Made by a program: the position numbers and the translations under genes
Shown here: positions 12,750-20,789 of the stretch, piece by piece
Layout of the letters: each line of letters begins with the position of its first letter
How positions within the stretch are numbered: the first letter of the stretch is position 1
The notes under the pieces: model-generated
The model's input: only the letters and a program-made list of their open reading frames with translations
What the model was told of the DNA's origin: nothing
The model's database searches: none
Source: Polyodon spathula
Taxonomy: Eukaryota; Chordata; Actinopteri; Acipenseriformes; Polyodontidae
Assembly (NCBI RefSeq): GCF_017654505.1
Contig: NC_054537.1
Location: 72,598,618 to 72,662,617, forward strand
Direction: 5' to 3'
Length of the DNA: 64,000 nt

Positions 12750-13350
12750 GACGAGACAAACTGAACAGACAACAAGTCCTGCAACAAAGCAATTGTCTGA
12801 GACGTTACAATTACCTATATGGTAACAGTATCCTGGTAGACGGTCAGCATGGTTTTAGGAAAGGGAGATCATGTTTAACTAACCTGCTTGATTTTTTTGA
12901 GGATGCAACATCGACAATGGATAATTGCAAAGCATATGACATGGTTTATTTAGATTTCCAGGAAGCTTTTGACAAAGTCCCGCATAAAAGATTAATTCTC
13001 AAACTGAACGCACTAGGGATTCAAGGAGGTGCATGTACATGGATTAGGGGGTGGTTAACATGTAGAAAACAGAAAAGTACTGATTAGAGGAGAAACCTCA
13101 AAATAGAGCGAGGTAACCAGTGGAGTACCACAGGGATCGGTATTAGGTCCTCTGCTATTCCTAATCTTATTTAATGACTTAGATCCTGGTATCGTAAGCA
13201 AACTTGTTAAATTTGCAGACAACACAAAACTAGGATGACAAACATCATTGCAGCAGCAAAGGTCATTCAAAAAGCTACTAACAATCAAACAAGCAAGATT
13301 GGCTGAATTGCCTCCTCTCGTTTGTAAACTTTCTATTCATCTTATGTTCT
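12750..13350 (+). mobile_element. CR1/Jockey-group LINE, 3' end with partial RT
   Basis: The frame from about 12750 encodes reverse transcriptase blocks QHGFRKGRSCLTNLL, VYLDFQEAFDKVPHKR and WIRGWLTCRKQ, then breaks at 13085. After the break the same domain continues with [14 protein letters not shown] and FNDLDPG. The catalytic (F/Y)ADD box reads FADN. The endonuclease half and about 100 residues after the catalytic box are missing. The non-coding tail ggctgaattgcctcctctcg ending tcttatgttcttat is typical of this LINE group. This is a dead, 5'-truncated and internally deleted copy. Confidence 0.85.
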
Positions 13351-13969
13351 TATATTTTTTTATTTGAAAGTAAAAATAGTTGAAAGCATGACGACCTTTA
13401 TGTACAAGAACTGTTGAGTATTTATTTTCGTTTCATACAGTATTAAATGGCAGTGTTTATATCTGATAGTGAAAAAATTATATCAATATAGATAAAGAAA
13501 TAAATACATGTCTATGTTTTGATTTATGCATTCATTTCTTTCTTTCAATAATTATGTATTTTTATTTATTCATGTTTTACTTTTACCAAAAAATATAGGC
13601 TATCCTTCAGCATAGCTAATTAGTGTTCCTTTTTCTCCAGTGGGGACCGCAAATACCGTTATTCTCATCAACTGGTATCGAGAGGAACCGTACTTTCTTG
13701 CACCAGTAGGGACCACAATGACTGTTACACTGACAAGAAACCAACATTTATCAAAGGTGAAGATCAGAATCTCAGAATGATGAGGAGGAATGAAAAAAAT
13801 ATCCAGAATTTCCAAAATGTATAAAAAATAATTCCAGAGAATTCTCAGCTGGCTGACTTCATCTTTCAAAATACTGCTTGTCTCAACTAATCGTGCAGCA
13901 CTGACAGTATACCACAAAACGCTTGCAAACTGAATATTATAGTTTCAAATCCCACACATGACAGGCCTA

Positions 13970-13978
<9 letters not shown>
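13351..13978. other. Unassigned sequence
   Basis: AT-rich flank. Around 13637-13740 a motif (ccagtggggaccgcaa / ccagtagggaccacaa) occurs twice with about 70 bp spacing, suggesting a decayed duplicated segment of unknown origin. Confidence 0.3.
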
Positions 13979-14030
<52 letters not shown>

Positions 14031-14040
14031 TTTTTTTTTT
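13979..14040. repeat. (AT)n(GT)n compound microsatellite with T run
   Basis: AT repeats pass into GT repeats, then a T run. Confidence 0.95.
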
Positions 14041-14519
14041 GCAGGCAAATGTTCCATTTTAAAACATAAATAAATAATTTAATATAAATTATATAAACGT
14101 CACAATAATTGCATTCCCTGGTATATTTCCATGTTGACAAAACAAGTTGATTGTCATTAAACTCAGATGCGATGCATGCAACTAGCCCATTTTAAAATAT
14201 TAATAAATCGTTTAATATAAATGATACAGACGTAAAAATAAATGTGTTCCCTAGTGTATTTCCATGTTGAGAGTCTTCCTTTTCAGGGAACCGGGGTTAC
14301 ATCCGTAACCTAACGTTAATTGCCATTAAACTTGCCCTGTAATATACATGTGCATGGAAAAAAGTGCCCGGGGTTTTCAAAAATCTGCAAAAAAAACAGG
14401 AGAAAAAGAAGGAGAAGGTCATTTTTACCTTACTTATCTTACTGTATGACATGTATTGACTTTGTTTTCTACTAAGAGCATTGGGAAGTACAAATTAAAA
14501 GTGAAATGGTGCTTTTGAC

Positions 14520-15000
14520 TGATTTACTTTTGCTGCACCAATACCCTGAAAGCATGTATAATCTATCCTTGCTCTATAGAGTCTGGCAGTTCTCACTGAG
14601 TTTAACAATAAATAGTTTTTTGACATCCATTGCTTAATGTCGTCCAGACAGATAGTACGGATATTTGCTATTGAGGTGTCACCTAGTTTAAGGGATAAAT
14701 ATAATTGGGTATCATCTAAACAGCAATGAAAATTGACCTCATGTCTACAGATAACATCACCCAAAGGCAGCATGTTTAGCAGGAGAAAAAAATTGGCCCA
14801 AGAACAGAACCCTGTGGGACGCCACATTTAACTTCTGATAAAGCAGAGGGATCTTCATCAATTCTAACATATTGAGACCTTTTTGAAAGATAGGATTTAA
14901 ACTATGACAAGACACTATCTGGCAGTCCAACAAAATTCTCAAGACGTCCAATTAGAATTGAGTGGTCAATGGTATCAAAAGCTGTGCTTAAGTCCAAAAA
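14520..15000 (-). mobile_element. L2-type LINE reverse transcriptase fragment
   Basis: On the minus strand from about 15000: an L2-like RT segment with YLSKRSQYVRIDEDPSALSE across frames, [25 protein letters not shown] and the catalytic region reading CLDD where YADD is expected, followed by TQLYLSLKLGD and LDDIKQWMSKNYLLLN. Several frameshifts and the replaced catalytic tyrosine show a dead copy. Both ends are truncated. It lies 270 bp left of the Maverick-like element and in the opposite orientation to the L2 fragment on the other side, so the two are separate insertions. Confidence 0.85.
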
Positions 15001-15262
15001 TGATTTCTAAAACCTGATTTGGGTCACTAAGTATATGGCTTTGAAAGGGTTTAGCTGCAATGAGTCGTGTACTCACTTGTTGATCCTTTTAAAAATGTAA
15101 ATCAATTGATGTGGTAATATTAATCAGGCTTTAAAAATCTTTTTGCAACCTAGTTCTTATTTTGCCCCTTTTGAAAATCATGCTGTTTGTATCAAATAAA
15201 CCAATGAACACAAACTGCTAAATAAGGACCACATTCCAGCAACATGTAGCAAATTTTGAAAG

Positions 15263-15268
15263 AACGTG
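15263..15268. repeat. Left 6-bp target-site duplication (aacgtg)
   Basis: Immediately outside the left AG terminus. It matches aacatg at 19485-19490 except for one CpG-type transition. Maverick/Polinton integration makes 6-bp duplications. Confidence 0.75.
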
Positions 15269-15524
15269 AGTAGTATTATTACTACAGCTAACGTCAAAAA
15301 GTTATGATGGATAACCTTTTGACCTTATGATTATGATTATGAATATTTATGAATATATAATGAGGGGGTATGAATATATGATGAGGGGGCGTGAATATAT
15401 GAATATATAAATATATAATGATGGGGATGTGGATTTTATATAGGAGTAGGGAATATATATATAAAACAGGTGCTTATAAAACATTGAATATTTATAAATG
15501 TAAAGAGTTTGAAATAAAAATAAT

Positions 15525-15609
15525 TACTGTTGGTAGGATTTGAACCCACGCTGACAATTTAGTCAAATGGATCTTACGTCCATCACCTTAACCGCTCGGC
15601 CACAACAGT
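15525..15609 (-). tRNA. Class II tRNA, Leu(UAA)-like, in left arm
   Basis: 85 nt. The acceptor ACTGTTG pairs perfectly with CAACAGT and A is the discriminator. D arm GCC/GGT, anticodon stem ATGGA/TCCAT with loop CGTAAGA, long variable stem TGAC/GTCA, T stem GTGGG/CCTAC with loop TTCAAAT. Box A (TGGCCGAGCGG) and box B (GGTTCAAATCC) agree with Pol III promoters. The anticodon would be UAA (Leu), but the universally conserved U33 is G. Overall it looks like tRNA-Leu(UAA). It is identical to the right-arm copy. Function in decoding is doubtful because of G33; transcription is plausible, and a T-rich tract follows the 3' end. Confidence 0.85.
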
Positions 15610-15713
15610 TTTTCTTAATGTGCTACTAAATAGAAAATAAGAATTAAGCTTACCGGGGTTCTGAGAATCATGACGGGTGTTTGAGCAAAATGTCCAACCC
15701 CCAATCTTTGGGG

Positions 15714-15731
15714 AGCCTACTAAATAGGCCC
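15714..15731. promoter_or_regulatory. Small hairpin upstream of the zinc-motif ORF
   Basis: gcctactaaataggc forms a 5-bp stem (GCCTA/TAGGC) about 35 bp before the ATG and is conserved in both arms. A role in expression of the ORF is only a guess. Confidence 0.25.
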
Positions 15732-15763
15732 ACAGACCCTTTTGATTGAAGGAGTCTGCCGCC

Positions 15764-16449
15764 ATGTCTTCTGCAAACTTTAGATACTTCTCTGAAAATG
15801 CCATTCTTGAACCTTGCGATCTCGAGATGGATTGGACCAGTGAAGAAATGACCCAGCTTATAAAAGACTTTGAAAATGTCCCCCTCCTCTACCCTGCGGA
15901 TTCTGACGACGTCGACGGTCCTTTAGGCATCTCTTCTGAAAAAGTATTAAAGATCTCTGCGGGTCTCATAGCTTCTCTATTGGAAGTGATCATCGACCGC
16001 GATATGCTGAAAAATTGCAGCGGTTGCGAAATTGATCACCCGAGCCAGCTGAGACACAGCTGCCTTTTTGAAGCGGACCTAAATTATTTTGATCAACATT
16101 TTGAAGAAATACCAGAAAAACTACACGTCCCATGGCTGAAACTTCTGGTAGAAAAGCTCTAGCTTGTTTCAATTTCCATCCATCTTTGACGAGACTTCAG
16201 AAACTGGTGGAAGATATTTTAGCGGAGCTAAGACCTGAACGCTGCATTCGACATAAACTGCGCCTTCTACAAGAAACCTTGGATGACAAGACCCGAGACA
16301 TTGTTAACAAAATAACTAAGACTTTTTACCACCGCAGCTTTACTAACCCACAAGCTCCTTTAGTTTATTACGGAGCCTATGACTTTGAAAATGGGGAACG
16401 TCCAGACTTCGGTCCAACTGCGAAAAACCATGGAGGGGCTGCTGTTTGA
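15764..16449 (+). pseudogene. Virus-like zinc-motif protein, left copy, frameshifted
   Basis: The ATG at 15764 lies in an excellent initiation context (gccgccATGt). The first frame runs to a stop at 16162. A 1-bp loss near 16149, compared with the right copy, shifts it, and the similarity continues in another frame to 16449. The N-terminal third is acidic. Around residues 88-105 lies CSGCEIDHPSQLRHSC, a CxxC...HxxxxHxC arrangement that could bind zinc. The C-terminal part is helical and charged. I cannot name the family; position and style resemble E1-region or 'oncoid' accessory proteins of adintoviruses, which is inference. It overlaps the Bcl-2-like frame at its 3' end, a compact viral arrangement. 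Confidence 0.6.
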
Positions 16450-16866
16450 GTTAATAGCGGCGAAAGTGGCATGCAAGAGACTCTTTCAAAACCAGATCCC
16501 CGTAAATGTTAAAATGTTCAACAATTTAAAAAGTGTAACTGATTTAATCCATCAAGATGCTGGTGCTCAAGAATGGCTAGAGTTGGTAGATACGCATGTA
16601 AAACAGTGTAACCTATTAAAGGCGTTTTTAATGAATATATTACCTAAGATGTTTGATGATATAGAAGAATGCAAATGTGCTCATATCACTGTTTTGTATG
16701 CTTATGTGACGGATGTCTTTTTTATAACATGGCAATGTTTTTAAGAGATGAAGATATATCGAATATTGTACAAAATGTCGTGGATTATTTAATGACTAAT
16801 CATGAATGTTTGTGTAAAAACTTTACACTTCTTCTAAAATGTCCTAATCTTCTTGATAACCTTTGA
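16391..16866 (+). pseudogene. Bcl-2-like (E1B-19K-like) protein, frameshifted
   Basis: A first frame from ATG 16391 (or 16379) to the stop at 16744 and a second frame from about 16738 to 16866 read as one interrupted protein. It is all-helical in character. The segment FDDIEECKCAHITVLYAYVT has the spacing of a Bcl-2 BH1 region, with a hydrophobic helix after it. After the frame change, DISNIVQNVVDYLMTNHE resembles the following Bcl-2 helix. The conserved NWGR and the BH2 W are not present, so the assignment is moderate at best. Adintoviruses and adenoviruses carry anti-apoptotic Bcl-2 homologues in this kind of position. The stop overlaps an AATAAA signal (16866-16871), giving a compact viral-type 3' end. 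Confidence 0.45.
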
Positions 16867-16919
16867 ATAAAAACTTTTTGAATTACTGATTTGTAGCAGT
16901 TGGGTTATTTTGGTTAAAG

Positions 16920-17924
16920 ATGGCACATCGGCGTATGAAAAAAATATACTACGATCCAGCAAATCCTGGAGGGTTAGGAGGGTTACAGACTCTTCAAAGG
17001 GCTATTGGGTCTGAAGGGCCTAAAGTCTCTGAGAGGGCCATAACCGCCTTTTTATCAGAGCAAGACTTGTACACGCTGCATAAACCCTCTAAAATAAACT
17101 TTAAAAGAAACACCGTATTTGTATCTAATATCGATACACAATGGCAAGCTGATTTAGTGGATATGTCTAGCTTGTCAAAAGAAAATGGAGGTTACAAATA
17201 CATGCTAACATGTATAGATATCTTATCTAAATATGCCTGGGTAATACCGTTGAAAAATAAGTCATCTATTTCTGTGACAGAGGCTTTCAAGAGGATTCTC
17301 AGCACGGGTAGGAAGCCTAAAAAACTACAAACCGATAAAGGGACAGAGTTTCTGAACAAAACATTTCAACACATGCTAAAAAAACATGATACTCTACACT
17401 TTACCACGGGGAATGAACTAAAAGCCTCTATTGTTGAGAGATACAACAGGACTCTGAAAACAAAAATGTGGAAATATTTCACCGCTTTTAACACTCACAA
17501 GTATACTGATAAACTACAAGAAATGATTCAGGCCTATAACAACTCCTTTCACCGCAGTATTCAAATGAAACCTTCGGAAGTTAATGAAGACAATTCATTT
17601 AAAGTGTTTAAAACTTTATACTCTAAGAAGAAAAACCCTAAACATATTAAGTTTAAGTTTACAGTCGGTGACAACGTTAGAATTTCAAAGTTAAGAGCGC
17701 CCTTTATAAAAGGCTATGAACAGATGTTTACTGCTGAGATTTTTACTATAACAGAATGTATACCGAGATTTCCGCTGGTGTATAAACTATGTGGTTATGA
17801 TGGAGAATCTATAACGGGTACCTTTTATGAACCGGAATTGCAGAAAATAAATGTCAAGACTGATAGGTTGTTTAGGATAGAGAAGATAGTTGCTGAGAAA
17901 AAGGAAAATGGTAAAAAGTCTTAG
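16920..17924 (+). CDS. Maverick/Polinton-type retroviral-like integrase, intact
   Basis: A complete 334-aa frame with ATG in good context (aaagATGg). N-terminal segment: KKIYYDPANPGGLGG and SEQDLYTLHKP, hallmarks of Maverick/Polinton integrases. The catalytic rve core has Asp78 (DTQWQADLVD), Asp139 (LQTDKGTEF) and Glu173 (SIVERYNRTLK), so the DDE triad is complete, with 33 residues between the second Asp and the Glu. NNSFHRSI then follows, and a basic C-terminal SH3/chromo-like region with GDNVRISK. No HHCC finger is evident. It acts in the nucleus to insert the element's DNA, giving 6-bp duplications. It is the only undamaged protein gene of the element. Its last codons and stop lie inside the right inverted arm. 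Confidence 0.92.
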   Translation: MAHRRMKKIYYDPANPGGLGGLQTLQRAIGSEGPKVSERAITAFLSEQDLYTLHKPSKINFKRNTVFVSNIDTQWQADLVDMSSLSKENGGYKYMLTCIDILSKYAWVIPLKNKSSISVTEAFKRILSTGRKPKKLQTDKGTEFLNKTFQHMLKKHDTLHFTTGNELKASIVERYNRTLKTKMWKYFTAFNTHKYTDKLQEMIQAYNNSFHRSIQMKPSEVNEDNSFKVFKTLYSKKKNPKHIKFKFTVGDNVRISKLRAPFIKGYEQMFTAEIFTITECIPRFPLVYKLCGYDGESITGTFYEPELQKINVKTDRLFRIEKIVAEKKENGKKS

Positions 17925-17988
17925 TTATTTTGTTAACAATGCCTCGGGTCTTGTCATCCAAGGTTTCTTGTAGAAGGCGCAGTTTATG

Positions 17989-18477
17989 TCAAATGCAGCG
18001 TTCAGGTCTTAGCTCCGCTAAAATATCTTCCACCAGTTTCTGAAGTCTCGTCAAAGATGGATGGAAATTGAAACAAGCTAGAGCTTTAGCTACCAGAAGT
18101 TTCAGCCATGGGACGTGTAGTTTTGCTAGTATTTCTTCAAAATGTTGATCAAAATAATTTAGGTCCGCTTCAAAAAGGCAGCTGTGTCTCAGCTGGCTCG
18201 GGTGATCAATTTCGCAACCGCGGCAATTTTTCAGCATAACGCGGTCGATGATCACTTCCAATAGAGAAGCTATGAGACCTGCAGAGATCTTTAATACTTT
18301 TTCAGAAGAGATGCCTAAAGGACCGTCGACGTCGTCAGACTCCGCAGGGTAGAGGAGGGGGACATTTTCAAAGTCTTTTATAAGCTGGGTCATTTCTTCA
18401 CTGGTCCAATCCATCTCGAGATCGCAAGGTTCAAGAATGGCATTTTCAGAGAAGTATCTAAAGTTTGCAGAAGACAT
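17989..18477 (-). pseudogene. Virus-like zinc-motif protein, right copy, truncated by a stop
   Basis: Minus-strand counterpart of the left-arm gene, starting at ATG 18477 in the same gccgccATG context. It keeps the frame through the point where the left copy is shifted. It then ends early at 17989, where a CGA-to-TGA change (CpG-type transition) replaces the Arg codon that the left copy retains. The motif reads CRGCEIDHPSQLRHSC. The downstream coding part is also cut by the end of the arm at 17910. The two copies are therefore broken at different places, meaning independent damage after the arms were formed or last homogenised. Confidence 0.65.
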
Positions 18478-18548
18478 GGCGGCAGACTCCTTCAATCAAA
18501 AGGGTCTGTGGGCCTATTTAGTAGGCTCCCCAAAGATTGGGGGTTGGA

Positions 18549-18935
18549 CTATAAGGTGTGATAATGCCTCCGGACCGAGGGAGGTCCTTTGAGACGACCT
18601 ATCAGAGATCCACGAATAGGCGTTCCTTGAGGCATTGCCCCTAGGGGCGTTTTCATAGTTACCCTAAAGCAGCCGCCTCCCTCTCTCTCATTCGAGTCTA
18701 TTTTCACTTCAGTCCCCAGAGGAGTATGTTCCATACACAGAGGATCCTTGGAACATATACTTAAAGGCACTTGCTCAGACTCTCTTGAACCTTTTTTACA
18801 TTCCACGGTTTCTTCTTCAGCCTCCTCCGAGAAAGGGCTAATGTGTAATTTTTTAAAAGCGTTTATAAGTTCATCCATTTGCTGATCCTCAAGATCCGCT
18901 TTCTCAGAGTAGGAACTAGCAACGGAATGAGACAT
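18549..18935 (-). CDS. Unrecognised 128-aa protein, unique to right arm
   Basis: Minus strand; the ATG at 18935 (MSHSVASSYSEK) has A at -3. An open frame from a non-ATG codon at 18962 exists but is less likely. The protein is acidic in its first half (residues ~15-45, DELINAFKKL then an EEAEEE run), with cysteines in a middle segment (SICSKDPLCMEH). The C-terminal half is basic and Gly/Pro-rich with a repeated TPLG/TPIRG pattern. No family is recognised. It lies upstream of, and in the same direction as, the zinc-motif gene with about 70 bp between them, so co-expression is plausible. The left arm lacks it through a 508-bp deletion bounded by gac microhomology. Confidence 0.5.
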   Translation of the reverse strand: MSHSVASSYSEKADLEDQQMDELINAFKKLHISPFSEEAEEETVECKKGSRESEQVPLSICSKDPLCMEHTPLGTEVKIDSNEREGGGCFRVTMKTPLGAMPQGTPIRGSLIGRLKGPPSVRRHYHTL

Positions 18936-19012
18936 CTTGTGTAACACTCTAATAATTGGCACATATATTTTCCTCCTTTTATGAGGTCTGAAAAACAGGC
19001 TCAGACCTACCC

Positions 19013-19017
<5 letters not shown>

Positions 19018-19052
<35 letters not shown>
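19018..19052. repeat. Poly-A run inside right arm
   Basis: 35 consecutive A residues preceded by cccctttt, at the outer edge of the 508-bp segment missing from the left arm. Confidence 0.95.
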
Positions 19053-19054
<2 letters not shown>

Positions 19055-19139
19055 GACATTTTGCTCAAACACCTGTCATGAGTCTCAGAACCCCGGTAAG
19101 CTTAATTCTTATTTTCTATTTAGTAGCACATTAAGAAAA

Positions 19140-19224
19140 ACTGTTGTGGCCGAGCGGTTAAGGTGATGGACGTAAGATCCATTTGACTAAATTGTCAGCG
19201 TGGGTTCAAATCCTACCAACAGTA
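19140..19224 (+). tRNA. Class II tRNA, Leu(UAA)-like, in right arm
   Basis: Mirror copy of the tRNA at 15525-15609, with an identical 85-nt sequence. All stems pair (acceptor 7 bp perfect, anticodon 5 bp perfect, variable 4 bp perfect, T stem with one G-U). The anticodon loop is CGTAAGA, so G replaces U33. A T run (attattttt) follows within 10 bp, as expected for Pol III termination. The two tRNAs point outward, each toward its own element end. Confidence 0.85.
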
Positions 19225-19484
19225 ATTATTTTTATTTCAAACTCTTTACATTTATAAATATTCAATGTTTTATAAGCACCTGTTTTATATATATATATTC
19301 CCTACTCCTATATAAAATCCACATCCCCATCATTATATATTTATATATTCATATATTCACGCCCCCTCATCATATATTCATATACTCACGTCCCCTCATT
19401 ATATATTCATAAATATTCATAATCATAAGGTCAAAAGGTTATCCATCATAGCTTTTTGACGTTAGCTGTAGTAATAATACTACT

Positions 19485-19490
19485 AACATG
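19485..19490. repeat. Right 6-bp target-site duplication (aacatg)
   Basis: It differs from the left copy aacgtg by one G-to-A change at a CpG. Confidence 0.75.
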
Positions 19491-20789
19491 TTTACACGGA
19501 TAATCACAAATAAACTAAAAGGGGGTAGCATCTTGGCAAATTTGTCAACACCTGCCTGTAAGTCTAATGTTTTTGCTTGTCGGGATGGCTCACAATAACC
19601 TAAAGAACGCTCAATCTCTCATCTCCAGCAGCTATATGCAGGTATGTTTTGACCCTTTTTATGCACAAAAAGAACCTTTCATTTGCCGAACTAATACCAA
19701 CAGTTGCATACGGCAAAAATATGTTAAAAAAACATCTATTGATTTTTATGTATAACATTGCCATAATTTCTTTCCATATAAATTCATATTTAAGGAATAT
19801 ATCAGCAATTATAACAGTACATTTCAACCAACATTAATCTAATACTCTTAACCCGGATCCCAATGACTGACCTCAGGATGTAGGTCAATGTGCTTTGACC
19901 CGGGCTGAGCGAGACAACATGCATGACGGCAGACAAAAATACAAACAGCCACACTTGCGTGAAGGTTTCACTTCTGCAAGGAACTTTTCTGTTTCTTCTG
20001 TTTAGCCATAGTTGTGTTGCTTGAGACACACCATGAGCCAGATTGCAGCAGGGATGAAGAAACATTTGCTCTAATCAACATCTGGGCCGACAGTTCAATC
20101 CAGAGAAGCGTCCATAACAAGCTGCTTCCGGAGCACTGATTCCAGCATTGTGTTCTTGCGTCTGTCACCCAGGTCAACCCTGCTTTATCAAAAGCAGTGT
20201 GAAAAATCGTGTAGCCGACCAGCATGACATCAGCTCCTGACCCGGGTAGAGCATGCCAGTGTGAAAGGGGCTTGTCAAAAAGATATATAGAGCGGCTATG
20301 CATTCCGGTGCCAAACCCGAAAGCACACAGCACAGCCCTACAAATGATCCTAAATCTTGTTTTAAAATCTTTGGTACTTTTTCTTTACAGCATGTATAAA
20401 TAATTGTACTTCAGCATCAGCAATGTTAATAGTTTTTTCAGCAAGTGAATCCCTCTTTGTTCTCTAGCTGTGTTTAATGTATTCTGTTTTCCACCTGCTG
20501 TGGCAAACATATCTGACATTTCCCTTTGACTCATCATGATATAAATGATATTGTATTATAGAAATAATAGAATGCAATGCCATTCTGTGTTGTCGATGTA
20601 ATCCCTGGACAACGATAAACGATCGACCAAAATGAATGAGTGCCGCCAATGCCTTGAGACTGAGGGTGAGCAATTACATCACATAGCAACCATTGCTGTC
20701 TTAATTCTGGCGGTTAGATTAGAAAAGTATGATTTGAAAAATGTATTGGAAATGTGGGATTACATGAGCTGAACCCTTGCAGTCCCTCA
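19491..20789. other. Unassigned sequence, possible decayed DNA transposon
   Basis: No gene was recognised. Between about 19855 and 20290 the composition rises and the segments gacccgggctgagcgag and ctgacccgggtagagcatgc face each other with ccagtgtgaaaggggc near the right side. This suggests an old DNA transposon, but no clean inverted termini or duplication were found. Confidence 0.3.

Larger units (their letters stand above)
15269..16330. repeat. Left inverted arm of the Maverick-like element
   Basis: It pairs with 17910-19484. It starts at AGTAG (15269) and ends at aagactttttacc (16330), a segment that in the right arm is the 3' end of the integrase gene. Compared with the right arm it lacks 508 bp at 15695, with the microhomology gac at the junction. 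It includes imperfect tandem segments (gaatatatgatgaggggg-like) at 15345-15430. Confidence 0.9.
15269..19484. mobile_element. Maverick/Polinton/adintovirus-derived element with tRNA-bearing inverted arms
   Basis: A 4216-bp element bounded by long inverted repeats starting AGTAGTATTATTACTAC and ending with the complement, with a 6-bp target duplication (5 of 6 bases). The order inward from the left is AT-rich repeats, tRNA (minus), zinc-motif ORF (plus). The centre holds a Bcl-2-like frame and a retroviral-type integrase, both plus. The right arm mirrors the left and keeps one extra ORF. AG...CT ends, 6-bp duplication, long terminal repeats and this integrase are known Maverick/Polinton traits; Bcl-2 and E1-like accessory genes are known from adintoviruses. 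DNA polymerase B, capsid, protease and packaging ATPase are all missing, so it is a deleted or satellite-like derivative. The arms differ at only a modest number of sites. Confidence 0.88.
17910..19484. repeat. Right inverted arm of the Maverick-like element
   Basis: Inverted partner of 15269-16330. It begins at ggtaaaaagtctt and ends at ...ctact (19484). It contains 508 bp (18550-19057) not present in the left arm, including an extra ORF and a 35-nt A run. Elsewhere the arms are nearly identical, with scattered substitutions and a few single-base indels. Confidence 0.9.

Noticed and set aside
15746..15763. Upstream in-frame start for the zinc-motif ORF
   Set aside because: The codon at 15746 is TTG. 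The ATG at 15764 in a gccgccATG context is far better and is conserved in both arms.
18700..18935. Retinoblastoma-binding LxCxE motif in the right-arm ORF or zinc-motif ORF
   Set aside because: The candidates (PLCME, EPCDLE) do not have Leu two residues before Cys, so the motif is not met.
15269..19484. Assembly-artefact palindrome
   Set aside because: The arms differ by substitutions, single-base indels and a 508-bp segment, and a target-site duplication flanks the element, so it is not a simple inverted assembly duplicate.
19855..20290. Complete DNA transposon with inverted ends
   Set aside because: Some facing GC-rich segments exist but I could not define matching termini or a duplication.
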